Assembly: GCF_014023125.1 (NCBI RefSeq)
Contig: NZ_CP048914.1
Coordinates: 1,516,698 to 1,580,697 of the forward strand
Length of the DNA stretch: 64,000 nucleotides
Source of the DNA: Candidatus Xianfuyuplasma coldseepsis
GTDB lineage: Bacteria > Bacillota_I > Bacilli_A > Izemoplasmatales > Izemoplasmataceae
Reading direction: 5' to 3'
Shown here: piece after piece, positions 1 to 7,671 of the stretch
How positions within the stretch are numbered: the first letter of the stretch is position 1
Layout: each line of letters begins with the position of its first letter
The notes under the pieces: model-generated
Told to the model about the DNA's origin: nothing
What the model saw: only the letters and a program-made list of their open reading frames with translations
The model's database searches: none
Position numbers and translations under genes: made by a program

Positions 1-8
1 TTTTATAC

Positions 9-37
9 TTGACAATAGACGAGATATTATGTAATAT
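9..37 (+). promoter_or_regulatory. Promoter of the PadR-DUF2812 operon
   Basis: TTGACA at 9-14, a 17-nt spacer and TAATAT at 32-37 form a near-consensus sigma-A promoter. The perfect palindrome CGATATATCG at 47-56 lies about where transcription would start and is a plausible PadR operator. The operator assignment is inference. Confidence 0.75.
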
Positions 38-82
38 ATAGATGTACGATATATCGAGAGCCGATATAAAAGGAGGAATACG

Positions 83-409
83 ATGACAACGAAAATCCTA
101 AAACTTACACCACTCACAGAAGCTACTTATTATACTTTACTTGCACTAAATGAGCCATTGCACGGATATGGAATCATCAAAAAAGTGGAGGAAATGACAT
201 CGGGTAGACTCATATTAGCTGCGGGTACGTTATATGGTGTGTTGACAAGTTTGCAGAAGTATCAGTTAATTGAATTAGATCATGAAGAAGAAGACAATAA
301 AAAAAAGAAGGTCTATCGAATAACGCCACTCGGACGTGATTTATTAGACTATGAACTACGGCGACTTGAAGAAATGGTCGCGAATGGAAAACGAGGTGTA
401 TCAAAATGA
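83..409 (+). CDS. PadR family transcriptional regulator
   Basis: Small winged-helix transcription factor. The wHTH covers about residues 10-95, with the family segments HGYGIIKKVEE and GTLYGVLTSLQK; at 108 aa it is the short PadR form without a long C-terminal dimerisation arm. The ATG follows AGGAGG by 6 nt. Its TGA overlaps the ATG of the downstream DUF2812 gene, the usual partner of such regulators in Firmicutes, so it probably controls its own operon through the palindrome at the promoter. The inducer cannot be read from the sequence. Confidence 0.9.
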   Translation: MTTKILKLTPLTEATYYTLLALNEPLHGYGIIKKVEEMTSGRLILAAGTLYGVLTSLQKYQLIELDHEEEDNKKKKVYRITPLGRDLLDYELRRLEEMVANGKRGVSK

Positions 410-942
410 AAAAAGTTGTTCGCAAATTGTATTTTGCATGGCAGATTGAGGAGGAACGAGCATTTCTTGAAGACATGGCGAAACAAGGATGGTTTTTAGA
501 TAAGGTTCGGTTAGGGAAGTACGAGTTTTACCAGAGTGAACCCAAAGACGTAATCTATGATATGGATTTTCAAATTGTGAATAAAAAGACCATTGATGAT
601 TATTTAAGTCTTACAGAAGACTGGGAACTAGCGGATAATTATGGCGCTTGGTTTTATTTCTATAAAGAACGAGTAGCGGGGGAATCTGAATCGCTCTATA
701 GTGATAATGATTCTAAACGACAAATGTTTGGCCGATTACTCGCATTTTTGGGGATTGTTGGATTACCGTTATACATCAATATTTTTGTGATCTTTCCTAG
801 TCAAGCACCAGAAGACATGCAACCTTTTACGTTTTATTATTTCTTCCGAATCATCACCGTGATATTTATCATTCTTCATGGATTATCGGTGTTACATGTA
901 GTTCATAGTTATCGTAAGTATCGCAATCATATTTCACAATAA
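406..942 (+). CDS. DUF2812 domain membrane protein
   Basis: A 178-aa protein with an N-terminal soluble DUF2812 domain (about residues 1-90, beginning KLYFAWQIEEERAFLEDMAKQGW) and two predicted membrane helices near 110-130 and 145-167. DUF2812 proteins are commonly encoded with a PadR regulator, as here, with a 4-nt ATGA overlap showing translational coupling. The biochemical role of the family is not established; membrane-stress or drug sensing is a guess from context. A strong palindromic terminator follows immediately. Confidence 0.85.
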   Translation: MKKVVRKLYFAWQIEEERAFLEDMAKQGWFLDKVRLGKYEFYQSEPKDVIYDMDFQIVNKKTIDDYLSLTEDWELADNYGAWFYFYKERVAGESESLYSDNDSKRQMFGRLLAFLGIVGLPLYINIFVIFPSQAPEDMQPFTFYYFFRIITVIFIILHGLSVLHVVHSYRKYRNHISQ

Positions 943-964
943 AAGGCAGCTGAGCTGCCTTTTT
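941..964. terminator. Bidirectional terminator between DUF2812 gene and pdxR
   Basis: Stem AAAAGGCAGC/GCTGCCTTTT around a short centre, A-rich on the left and T-rich on the right, so it can end both converging transcripts. The stop codon of the minus-strand gene lies within its edge. Confidence 0.85.
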
Positions 965-2264
965 ACATGTTATAAAAGAGGGTTTTAACCAAACGCGGGA
1001 TGTCATGGTTGCTAATCCCTGAATAAGGGAAGATGACGCTGTTTGAATGTTGAATAATCTCGTACTGTAAATGGTGACGATCACAGTTTTTTATGAAGGT
1101 GTTCATATGTTTTTTGGTGGTAAAATCTAGTACAACGTGGAGATTGCTGTCCGTACCTCGAATGCCAAATGATTTGTGGCGATTATGCTTATTAAGAGCT
1201 TGTTTCATGATTTCATTTTTCTCTTTATACAAGTTGTACAGTTTTTTGGTGTGACGTTGAAATAGTCCTTCTTTCATAAACTGTGCAAGCGATAATTGTT
1301 CGAGTTTGGATACCCCTTGACTGAAATCATTGTAGCGTTCTTTGTAGATGTTGTATAGCGAGATGGGAAGGACCATATAACTAACACGGATGGACGGGAT
1401 GATGGATTTACTAAACGAACCAATGTAGATGACCCGTTCGCCGTTATCATAACTGTGTATCGATGGAACACTGTAACTGTTATAACGGATGAAGAAATTG
1501 TAATCATCTTCGATAATGTACGAATCATTACGATGTGCCCATGTGATTATCTTGTTCCGTTCTTGGGCCTTTAATACCTCACCTGTGGGGTAGATATTGC
1601 TAGGGGAAATATATAAGAAATCAGCTTTTAAACGTGCAATTTCAGTTGTTGATTGCCGTGGTTTTAAGGTATAACCAAAACTACGGAAAATATTCATTGC
1701 TTTCTTAAACTCTGGTGCGAGATAGGTCACCGTCTTCTTATGGGTAATGCTCAGTAAGATTTGTAGTAATGACTGAATCCCTGGACCTATAATGATTTGA
1801 TTGACATCGCATTTTACATCGCGTTCTTTCAAAATATACTTCCTGATTTCTTCACGTAAAGGTTCTTCTCCGCGAGGATCAAGATTGGTGAACAGTAAAT
1901 CACTTTGATAGTTAAATACTTTGTTTACGGTGGCTTTATACGATTTGATGTCAAATAAATCAGTTGTCAGTTTGTTGTTTTCCTTTACGGGGTGTTCAAT
2001 GGGATCGACATAAGGATGAAATTTACCCTTGTCAAGATTATGAACATCCATAACAATAAACCCACTTCTTGGAACGCTTTTGATATAGCCTTCGACAACG
2101 AGTTGATTGTAGGCTTTTTCAACAGTAGTTGTGGAAATGTCCATTCGTTTTGACAACGAACGTATACTCTCCAATTTATTATTTTTCTTCAGTTCGTTAT
2201 GAATAATCTTGTCTTTTATATCTTCATATAACGCTTGATATAAGGGAATGTTTATCGATGACAT
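963..2264 (-). CDS. pdxR: MocR/GntR-type regulator with aminotransferase domain, probable PdxR
   Basis: 433 aa: GntR winged helix at about 1-75 followed by a class I aminotransferase-like domain (about 110-430). PLP-binding features are intact: Lys286 in SFSKS, Asp254-Tyr255 in EDDYN and the PSNIYPTG loop near 221. Such MocR proteins act as PLP-responsive transcription factors, and those beside pdxST (PdxR) activate PLP synthesis. Here it lies 3' of pdxST on the same strand behind a terminator, rather than divergent as in many genomes. The start has GAGGTGG 4 nt upstream. The name PdxR rests on family plus neighbourhood. Confidence 0.8.
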   Translation of the reverse strand: MSSINIPLYQALYEDIKDKIIHNELKKNNKLESIRSLSKRMDISTTTVEKAYNQLVVEGYIKSVPRSGFIVMDVHNLDKGKFHPYVDPIEHPVKENNKLTTDLFDIKSYKATVNKVFNYQSDLLFTNLDPRGEEPLREEIRKYILKERDVKCDVNQIIIGPGIQSLLQILLSITHKKTVTYLAPEFKKAMNIFRSFGYTLKPRQSTTEIARLKADFLYISPSNIYPTGEVLKAQERNKIITWAHRNDSYIIEDDYNFFIRYNSYSVPSIHSYDNGERVIYIGSFSKSIIPSIRVSYMVLPISLYNIYKERYNDFSQGVSKLEQLSLAQFMKEGLFQRHTKKLYNLYKEKNEIMKQALNKHNRHKSFGIRGTDSNLHVVLDFTTKKHMNTFIKNCDRHHLQYEIIQHSNSVIFPYSGISNHDIPRLVKTLFYNM

Positions 2265-2351
2265 GTGACCACCTCTATATTTTCATTATTTTATTTTTTA
2301 TAATATGCACACTTCTATTATAATACGAAATCATAGATTCTAAAAGGACGA

Positions 2352-2377
2352 ATAAAAAAACCACCATTCGGTGGTTT
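2352..2377 (-). terminator. Terminator of pdxST
   Basis: On the minus strand, AAACCACC-GAAT-GGTGGTTT followed by a T run. The pdxT stop codon lies at the start of the stem. Confidence 0.85.
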
Positions 2378-2954
2378 ATTGTTGACACATGTCAATAAAA
2401 TATTGATGGATGGATGTATCGGTTGTTAATTCGGGATGAAATGCAGTTGCTAATTGATTGTGTTCACGTACGGCAACGATTTTATCGTTCACGATAGATA
2501 GGACTTCAACCGTATCACCATATTCGGTTACATGTGGAGCACGGATGAACACGAATGGTACATTCTGGGTTGAAGCGAACGTTCCCGTCGTGCGGAAACT
2601 ACCTAGTTGTCGTCCGTAGGCGTTTTTCTTTACCGCGATGTTCATTGTTCCAAGAAAGTCAGAATGATAATTATCAACCGTTTTGGCCAATAACAGCATT
2701 CCGGCACATGTGCCAAAGGTCGGTAGACCATTTTGGATAAGTTCTTTTATGGTTGTTGTCATATCAAGATCGTTTAACAATTTAAACATGGTGGTGCTTT
2801 CACCACCTGGTAAAATGATACCATCCATTGGTAATAATAAGTCTTTTTTCTGTCGTATCTCAAAGGAATCAACACCAAGTCGATGAAGCATCTTCGTATG
2901 TTCGATGAAGGCTCCTTGCAAGGCGAGGATACCGATGGTTGGTTTATTCGCCAC
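2376..2954 (-). CDS. pdxT: Pyridoxal 5'-phosphate synthase glutaminase subunit PdxT
   Basis: 192-aa class I glutamine amidotransferase that hydrolyses glutamine and channels ammonia to PdxS in the cytosolic, DXP-independent PLP synthase complex. The triad is visible: Cys83 in FGTCAGM, His173 and Glu175 in FHPEL; the GGESTT loop at 50-55 forms the oxyanion region. Normal length for the family. The start is GTG, 11 nt inside the end of pdxS, so the two are translationally coupled. A terminator overlaps its stop. Confidence 0.95.
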   Translation of the reverse strand: MANKPTIGILALQGAFIEHTKMLHRLGVDSFEIRQKKDLLLPMDGIILPGGESTTMFKLLNDLDMTTTIKELIQNGLPTFGTCAGMLLLAKTVDNYHSDFLGTMNIAVKKNAYGRQLGSFRTTGTFASTQNVPFVFIRAPHVTEYGDTVEVLSIVNDKIVAVREHNQLATAFHPELTTDTSIHQYFIDMCQQ

Positions 2955-3822
2955 GATTCCGCATCAACAATGCAATTTCTTCTTCGTTAATGCCCACCAT
3001 TGCTTCACCAAGGCCTTCAGAAACGGTTGCTAACAATGTGGCATCTGTATAGTTTGTAACGGCTTGTACAATGGCTTTTGCACGTTGTGCTGGATTTCCT
3101 GATTTAAAGATTCCTGATCCCACAAAGACACCTTCTGCACCGAGTTGCATCATCAGTGCCGCATCGGCAGGAGTTGCCACTCCACCGGCAGCAAAATTAA
3201 CGACAGGTAATGTGCCATGTTCGTGAACATATAATAATAAATCATAAGGGACTTGTAGTTCTTTGGCTTTATCAAATAATTCATCTTGACGTAATCCTTT
3301 TACTGCGCGCATTTGCGATTGTATTAATCGCATGTGGGTTACTGCTTGGACAACGTCTCCAGTTCCAGGTTCGCCTTTGGTACGGATCATGGCAGCACCT
3401 TCATTGATACGACGGAGTGCTTCTCCTAAGTTTTTTGCACCACAGACAAAGGGAACTTTGAAAGCAGTTTTATCAATATGGTATTGATTGTCTGCTGGAG
3501 ATAGCACTTCAGATTCATCGATGTAATCGATTTCTAAGGCTTCTAATATTTGTGCTTCTACAAAATGACCGATACGAACTTTTGCCATTACGGGGATGGT
3601 GACGGCTTCTTGGATCTCTTTGATTAGTTTTGGATCACTCATGCGTGATACGCCACCAGCAGCGCGGATATCCGCAGGAATGCGCTCTAAGGCCATTACG
3701 GCACAAGCACCAGCTTCTTCCGCAATTTTTGCTTGTTCTGCATTGGTGACATCCATGATGACACCACCTTTTAACATTTGAGCTAATTCTTTATTTAATT
3801 GATAACGTTCTTGTTGCATCAT
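2944..3822 (-). CDS. pdxS: Pyridoxal 5'-phosphate synthase lyase subunit PdxS
   Basis: 292-aa TIM-barrel synthase that joins ribose 5-phosphate, glyceraldehyde 3-phosphate and ammonia from PdxT into PLP. Catalytic Lys81 (MAKVRIGH) and Lys149 ([11 protein letters not shown]) fall at the same numbers as in the Bacillus enzyme, and Asp24 in VIMDVTN is present. The tandem ATG start follows TAGGAGGT. TATAAT about 35-40 nt upstream on the minus strand is a likely -10; the MocR protein at the 3' end of the cluster is its probable regulator. Confidence 0.97.
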   Translation of the reverse strand: MMQQERYQLNKELAQMLKGGVIMDVTNAEQAKIAEEAGACAVMALERIPADIRAAGGVSRMSDPKLIKEIQEAVTIPVMAKVRIGHFVEAQILEALEIDYIDESEVLSPADNQYHIDKTAFKVPFVCGAKNLGEALRRINEGAAMIRTKGEPGTGDVVQAVTHMRLIQSQMRAVKGLRQDELFDKAKELQVPYDLLLYVHEHGTLPVVNFAAGGVATPADAALMMQLGAEGVFVGSGIFKSGNPAQRAKAIVQAVTNYTDATLLATVSEGLGEAMVGINEEEIALLMRNRGE

Positions 3823-4007
3823 AATACCTCCTACTATTCAGTTTTGCACCTATATTATATACCCAAATTGACTGGTGATAAAGATACAGATTTTAATGAT
3901 TTAAAGTGGTCACATACTAGTGTCAATATAGAACGAGGACTTTTTGCTAGGTCTGGATAAAACGTCTATGGTACAATGGAAGTAGATGATGCGAAGGATG
4001 TGATTGT

Positions 4008-4691
4008 ATGTGCGGACGGTTCGTTGTTAGTTATACCTATGATGAATTGGTATCTTTCTTGCAAGGGGCATTTGATATCCAGGAAGTCGATTTGATTGAT
4101 TGGGAACCTCGCTATAATGTTGCTCCGGGACAAGAGGTACTCAGTGTTATTCATGATGGCAAACAATATCGTGCGGGGACATTGCGCTGGGGCTTTGTAC
4201 CATCTTGGAGCAAGGATTCTAATAGTGGTTATAAAATGATCAACGCACGAGGAGAAACGATAGATAAAAAGCCTTCCTTTAAAGAATCGTTTCAACAGAA
4301 GCGATGTGTTTTGCTTGCCGATGCTTTTTATGAGTGGAAACGAGTCGGATCGAGTAAACAACCGATGTGTATTCAAATGAATGATCAACGGATGTTTTTG
4401 CTAGCCGGTTTGTGGAGCCGAACGATACAAGAAGACGGTTCGGCACTATTTACAACGACCATCGTCACGACATCGAGCAACTCTTTAATGGAAGATGTTC
4501 ATGATCGGATGCCTGCGATATTGAGTGTAGAAGATGCGATGACATGGCTGGATAGTAGTACACCAATAGGTGATGTTAAAGAATTAATCCATCCGTATGA
4601 TAGTGATCAAATGATGATGTATCCTGTTAGTACAATGGTAAATAGTGTGAAGAATGATTCGATAGAATGTATGATTCCATTACAAAAATAA
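4008..4691 (+). CDS. SRAP/HMCES family protein (YedK-like)
   Basis: 227 aa, the SOS response-associated peptidase-like fold that crosslinks to abasic sites in single-stranded DNA and shields them. All hallmark residues are present: Cys2 exposed after removal of Met1 (MCGRF), Asn79 (INARGET), Glu109 (FYEWKR) and His165 (VHDRMPAIL). Full length for the family. It is a single gene ending at a bidirectional terminator and is convergent with a flavodoxin-like gene. A weak TACAAT lies upstream, but I see no LexA-type site. Confidence 0.93.
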   Translation: MCGRFVVSYTYDELVSFLQGAFDIQEVDLIDWEPRYNVAPGQEVLSVIHDGKQYRAGTLRWGFVPSWSKDSNSGYKMINARGETIDKKPSFKESFQQKRCVLLADAFYEWKRVGSSKQPMCIQMNDQRMFLLAGLWSRTIQEDGSALFTTTIVTTSSNSLMEDVHDRMPAILSVEDAMTWLDSSTPIGDVKELIHPYDSDQMMMYPVSTMVNSVKNDSIECMIPLQK

Positions 4692-4714
4692 AACCAGATT
4701 CTTGGAATCTGGTT
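4692..4714. terminator. Bidirectional terminator
   Basis: Perfect stem AACCAGATT/AATCTGGTT with loop CTTGG, flanked by A and T runs, between the convergent SRAP and flavodoxin-like genes. Confidence 0.8.
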
Positions 4715-5132
4715 ATTGTTTAACACCTTTTACGTATATTTGTTTGTCAACGATGGTATTGCACCCATCAATTAATCCTTTGAAACTCTCGAAATAGTGT
4801 TTGTATCCACCGTCGCAAGAACCGATAATGGTTACGTTTTTATCATGGAAGACATGTTCTTTAAGAAATGTGCGCATGAATGCATTGACACGACCGGCCC
4901 ATACGGGGGATATTAAGATGATATGATCGTATTTTTTAAAATCGATGTCGAGCGGTTGATAGGCAACTTCTTTGTTGGATACTGTTAAAAAACCGTATAA
5001 TAATAACTGGAATGGGTACCATTTTGGTGGTGTTTTTGCAGGTTTTATCTCAAATACATCACCCTCAAATGCTTTGGCAATGGTGAGGCTTCGTTTATGT
5101 TTGCTGAGTGAGTGGACAATAATGGCGTTCAT
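4713..5132 (-). CDS. Flavodoxin-fold protein
   Basis: 139 aa with the flavodoxin-like alternation of strands and helices: an N-terminal strand MNAIIVHSLS, a central strand YDHIILISPVWAGRVN (the typical flavodoxin second loop) and VTIIGSCDGG. Members bind FMN and act as NAD(P)H-dependent reductases or protoporphyrinogen-type oxidases. The phosphate-binding loop (SLSKHKRS) departs from the classical T/S-x-T-G-x-T motif, so the exact cofactor and substrate are uncertain. Its ATG follows an AGGAGGG site and it is divergent from rlmN. Confidence 0.75.
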   Translation of the reverse strand: MNAIIVHSLSKHKRSLTIAKAFEGDVFEIKPAKTPPKWYPFQLLLYGFLTVSNKEVAYQPLDIDFKKYDHIILISPVWAGRVNAFMRTFLKEHVFHDKNVTIIGSCDGGYKHYFESFKGLIDGCNTIVDKQIYVKGVKQ

Positions 5133-5229
5133 AGTTTCCCTCCTGTTCTATTTTGATTATAGCAAATATGATGCTTTCCGTATACATTTTTTAGATTTTT
5201 GGTATAATACTTTTATTGGACGTGATACA

Positions 5230-6261
5230 ATGAATAACTTTTATGATTATACCCTTGATGGATTAACCGAAGAATTGTTGAAGCATGGTTTTAAAGCGTT
5301 TAATGCGAAGCAGTTGTTCGATTGGGTATACAAGAAACGAGTACAAGACAATGATAAGATGACAAACCTGAGTAAGACATTACGTCAGTTTTTAAACAAG
5401 CATATGTGGTTTTCGGAGGTAGTCGTCAACCAGCATCAAGTTAGTCATGATGGGACGGAAAAATTCTTGTTTGAACTCGACGATGGAAACATAATTGAAA
5501 CAGTGCTAATGCGTCATAATTATGGCAATAGTGTCTGTGTCACAACGCAACTTGGGTGCAATATTGGCTGTACGTTTTGTGCATCGGGTTTGCAGAAGAA
5601 AAAACGCGATTTAACGGCAGGTGAAATTGTTGCTCAAGTAGTGAAGGTGCAAGATGTTTCGCAAGAGCGTGTTAGTCATGTTGTCGTTATGGGTATTGGT
5701 GAACCGTTTGATAATTATGAGAATACCATGGCTTTCATCGATATTATTAATAGCCCCCATGGGCTTGAAATTGGGGCAAGACATATCACGGTATCAACGA
5801 GTGGTATTGTCCCGAAAATTAGACAGTTTAGTAATGAACCCAAACAAGTAAATTTGGCGATTAGTTTGCATGCATCCAACGATAATATGCGCACTAGTAT
5901 CATGAAAATCAATAAAGTGTATCCGCTTGTAGATGTGATTGAAGCAGCGAAAGAATATGTCGAAAAAACCAATCGTCGAATAACATTTGAATACATATTA
6001 TTACAAGGTGTCAATGATCAACTGTGGCATGCGGATGAGTTGGTTCAGTTGCTTCGGGGGATGAACTGTTATGTGAATTTAATTCGGTATAATCCCGTGG
6101 ATGAATTCTCCTATCAAGGAACGGAAGAAGCGGTTGCAAGAGCGTTTCATAAACGACTGATGGATCAGGGCATAACGGCAACGTTACGACATGAAAAGGG
6201 TGGCGACATCGATGCTGCATGTGGCCAATTACGCAGTAAAAAATTAACGAGAATCGAGTAG
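5230..6261 (+). CDS. rlmN: Dual-specificity rRNA/tRNA adenine C2-methyltransferase RlmN
   Basis: 343-aa radical SAM enzyme that methylates C2 of A2503 in 23S rRNA and A37 in some tRNAs. The iron-sulfur triad is C110-x3-C114-x2-C117 (CNIGCTFC) and the catalytic C-terminal cysteine is about C332 in DIDAACGQL. The reading frame is open further upstream, but that stretch is antisense to the flavodoxin-like gene; ATG 5230 gives a normal RlmN N-terminus and sits behind an extended -10 promoter (TGGTATAAT, about 5200-5208) with a very short leader. The stop lies inside the terminator. Confidence 0.95.
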   Translation: MNNFYDYTLDGLTEELLKHGFKAFNAKQLFDWVYKKRVQDNDKMTNLSKTLRQFLNKHMWFSEVVVNQHQVSHDGTEKFLFELDDGNIIETVLMRHNYGNSVCVTTQLGCNIGCTFCASGLQKKKRDLTAGEIVAQVVKVQDVSQERVSHVVVMGIGEPFDNYENTMAFIDIINSPHGLEIGARHITVSTSGIVPKIRQFSNEPKQVNLAISLHASNDNMRTSIMKINKVYPLVDVIEAAKEYVEKTNRRITFEYILLQGVNDQLWHADELVQLLRGMNCYVNLIRYNPVDEFSYQGTEEAVARAFHKRLMDQGITATLRHEKGGDIDAACGQLRSKKLTRIE

Positions 6262-6273
6262 ATTCTCGTTTTT
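6246..6273 (+). terminator. rlmN terminator
   Basis: Stem AACGAGAATC/GATTCTCGTT with a 5-nt loop followed by a T run; the stop codon of rlmN is in the loop region. Confidence 0.9.
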
Positions 6274-6293
6274 GTTTGCGTTAGAGAGGAAAA

Positions 6294-6332
6294 TGATATA
6301 TAATATGAGTGAACTCATATAAGTACACTCAT
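6294..6332 (+). promoter_or_regulatory. Promoter and operator of the TetR-ABC operon
   Basis: TATAAT at 6299-6304 overlaps the inverted repeat ATATGAGT-GA-ACTCATAT (6303-6320); a further half-site CACTCAT follows at 6326-6332. The dyad covers the -10 and the expected start of transcription, the classic position for autorepression by the TetR protein encoded next. The assignment is inferred from position and symmetry. Confidence 0.7.
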
Positions 6333-6348
6333 TTTGAAAGGAGGAACC

Positions 6349-6978
6349 ATGGCTAGAATATCAAAAGAAGATCAAGCACGCATCCGTAATGACATTTTAG
6401 AAGTAGCAAGTGTGAAGTTTCAGGAAGCAGGATTTGAACATGTATCGACCAAAGCAATTGCGAAAGAAGTTGGGATTGCAGAGGGAACATTGTTTAATTA
6501 CTTTGATTCGAAGACGCATTTGTTCCTAGAAGTGTTCAGTGAACAGTTTATCCTTGAGAATGGAACACTTACGTTTGATGTCAATTTGGATGAACATCTT
6601 GTCGATGCGATTATGAAACATTTGGAAAAACTAATGAAGATGATGTTGCGTTTACCCAAACCAATTTTAACCGAGTTGATGATGGCATCGGTTCGGATGG
6701 CGAAAAAGCATCCGAAACAGTTCAAACGGTTTGCTGAGTTAGACTTTAAGTACATTGAAGAGATGGAACAATTTTTGACGAGATTACAAACACATCATGT
6801 CATTAAAGAGGTGAATCCCCGACTGTTAAGTGAGATGATTTATGGTGTTGTTATGTATGAATTCTTAATCTATCTATACGAGAAAGAAGTAACAAAAGAT
6901 GATATGAAACACAATATACGAACGAAACTAGACCTCTTATTACAGGGGTATTGCCAAGGAGGAGAACATGGGAATTAA
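6349..6978 (+). CDS. TetR family transcriptional regulator
   Basis: 209 aa with the TetR HTH at about residues 10-55 (STKAIAKEVGIAEGTLFNYFDSK) and a helical ligand-binding C-terminal part. The frame extends 5 codons upstream to a TTG, but AAAGGAGG lies there, so the ATG at 6349 is the start. Its 3' end overlaps the next ATG by 11 nt, placing it in one operon with an ABC exporter that it most likely represses through the dyad upstream. The inducer is probably the exported compound. Confidence 0.9.
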   Translation: MARISKEDQARIRNDILEVASVKFQEAGFEHVSTKAIAKEVGIAEGTLFNYFDSKTHLFLEVFSEQFILENGTLTFDVNLDEHLVDAIMKHLEKLMKMMLRLPKPILTELMMASVRMAKKHPKQFKRFAELDFKYIEEMEQFLTRLQTHHVIKEVNPRLLSEMIYGVVMYEFLIYLYEKEVTKDDMKHNIRTKLDLLLQGYCQGGEHGN

Positions 6979-7669
6979 ATTGGAACAAGTTACAAAAATC
7001 TATACGACTGGTGAAGTGGAAACCGTCGCGTTGAAAGATGTCGATTTAACTATTAATGATGGCGAAGTAATTGTCTTATTAGGCCCTTCAGGAAGTGGGA
7101 AAAGCACACTGTTAAATGTATGTAGTGGACTAGATAATCCTACGAGTGGAACGATTACCATTGATAACGATGTGATTAGTTCGATGAACAGCAAGCAACT
7201 GACAAAGTTTCGACGGAATAATTTAGGCTTTATCTTTCAACAATATAATTTATTACAAACATTAAGCGTTCGTGAAAATGTCGAAGTGGGACGGGAAGTA
7301 TCCCAAGATCCGTTTACGGTAGAAGAAATTGTTGAACAAGTGGGGTTGACACCGAATATTGATAAGTATCCCTATCAGCTAAGTGGTGGGGAACAACAAC
7401 GGGTGAGTATCGCACGGGCAGTGGTTAAAAAACCAAAAATCATGTTTTGTGACGAACCGACAGGAGCTCTTGATGAAGACAATGCCAAAGAGATTTTAAG
7501 TGTGATCCAGCAACTAAACGAAACCTTTCAAACAACCGTGGTATTGATTACGCATAATCCCAATATTGGTGTCATCGCTGATCGCATTGTCAAACTAAAT
7601 AGCGGTCAGGTCGTTGAGGTGATAACCAATGCGAACAAAAAACGTGCCAGCGATATTGTTTGGGGTTAA
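6968..7669 (+). CDS. ABC transporter ATP-binding protein, MacB/LolD type
   Basis: 233-aa ATPase with all motifs intact: Walker [10 protein letters not shown] (39-47), Q-loop Gln91, signature LSGGEQQ (138-144) and Walker B IMFCDEP (158-164). The sequence is closest in style to the LolD/MacB/BceA group that pairs with FtsX-like permeases, and the next gene encodes one. RBS AGGAGGAG precedes the ATG. Role: energising a membrane machine for drug, peptide or lipoprotein handling; the substrate is not deducible. Confidence 0.93.
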   Translation: MGIKLEQVTKIYTTGEVETVALKDVDLTINDGEVIVLLGPSGSGKSTLLNVCSGLDNPTSGTITIDNDVISSMNSKQLTKFRRNNLGFIFQQYNLLQTLSVRENVEVGREVSQDPFTVEEIVEQVGLTPNIDKYPYQLSGGEQQRVSIARAVVKKPKIMFCDEPTGALDEDNAKEILSVIQQLNETFQTTVVLITHNPNIGVIADRIVKLNSGQVVEVITNANKKRASDIVWG

Positions 7670-7671
7670 TC

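Noticed and set aside
4972-5229. Upstream extension of the rlmN reading frame by 86 codons
   Set aside because: Antisense to the flavodoxin-like gene, unlike any RlmN N-terminus, and the extended -10 promoter lies inside it.
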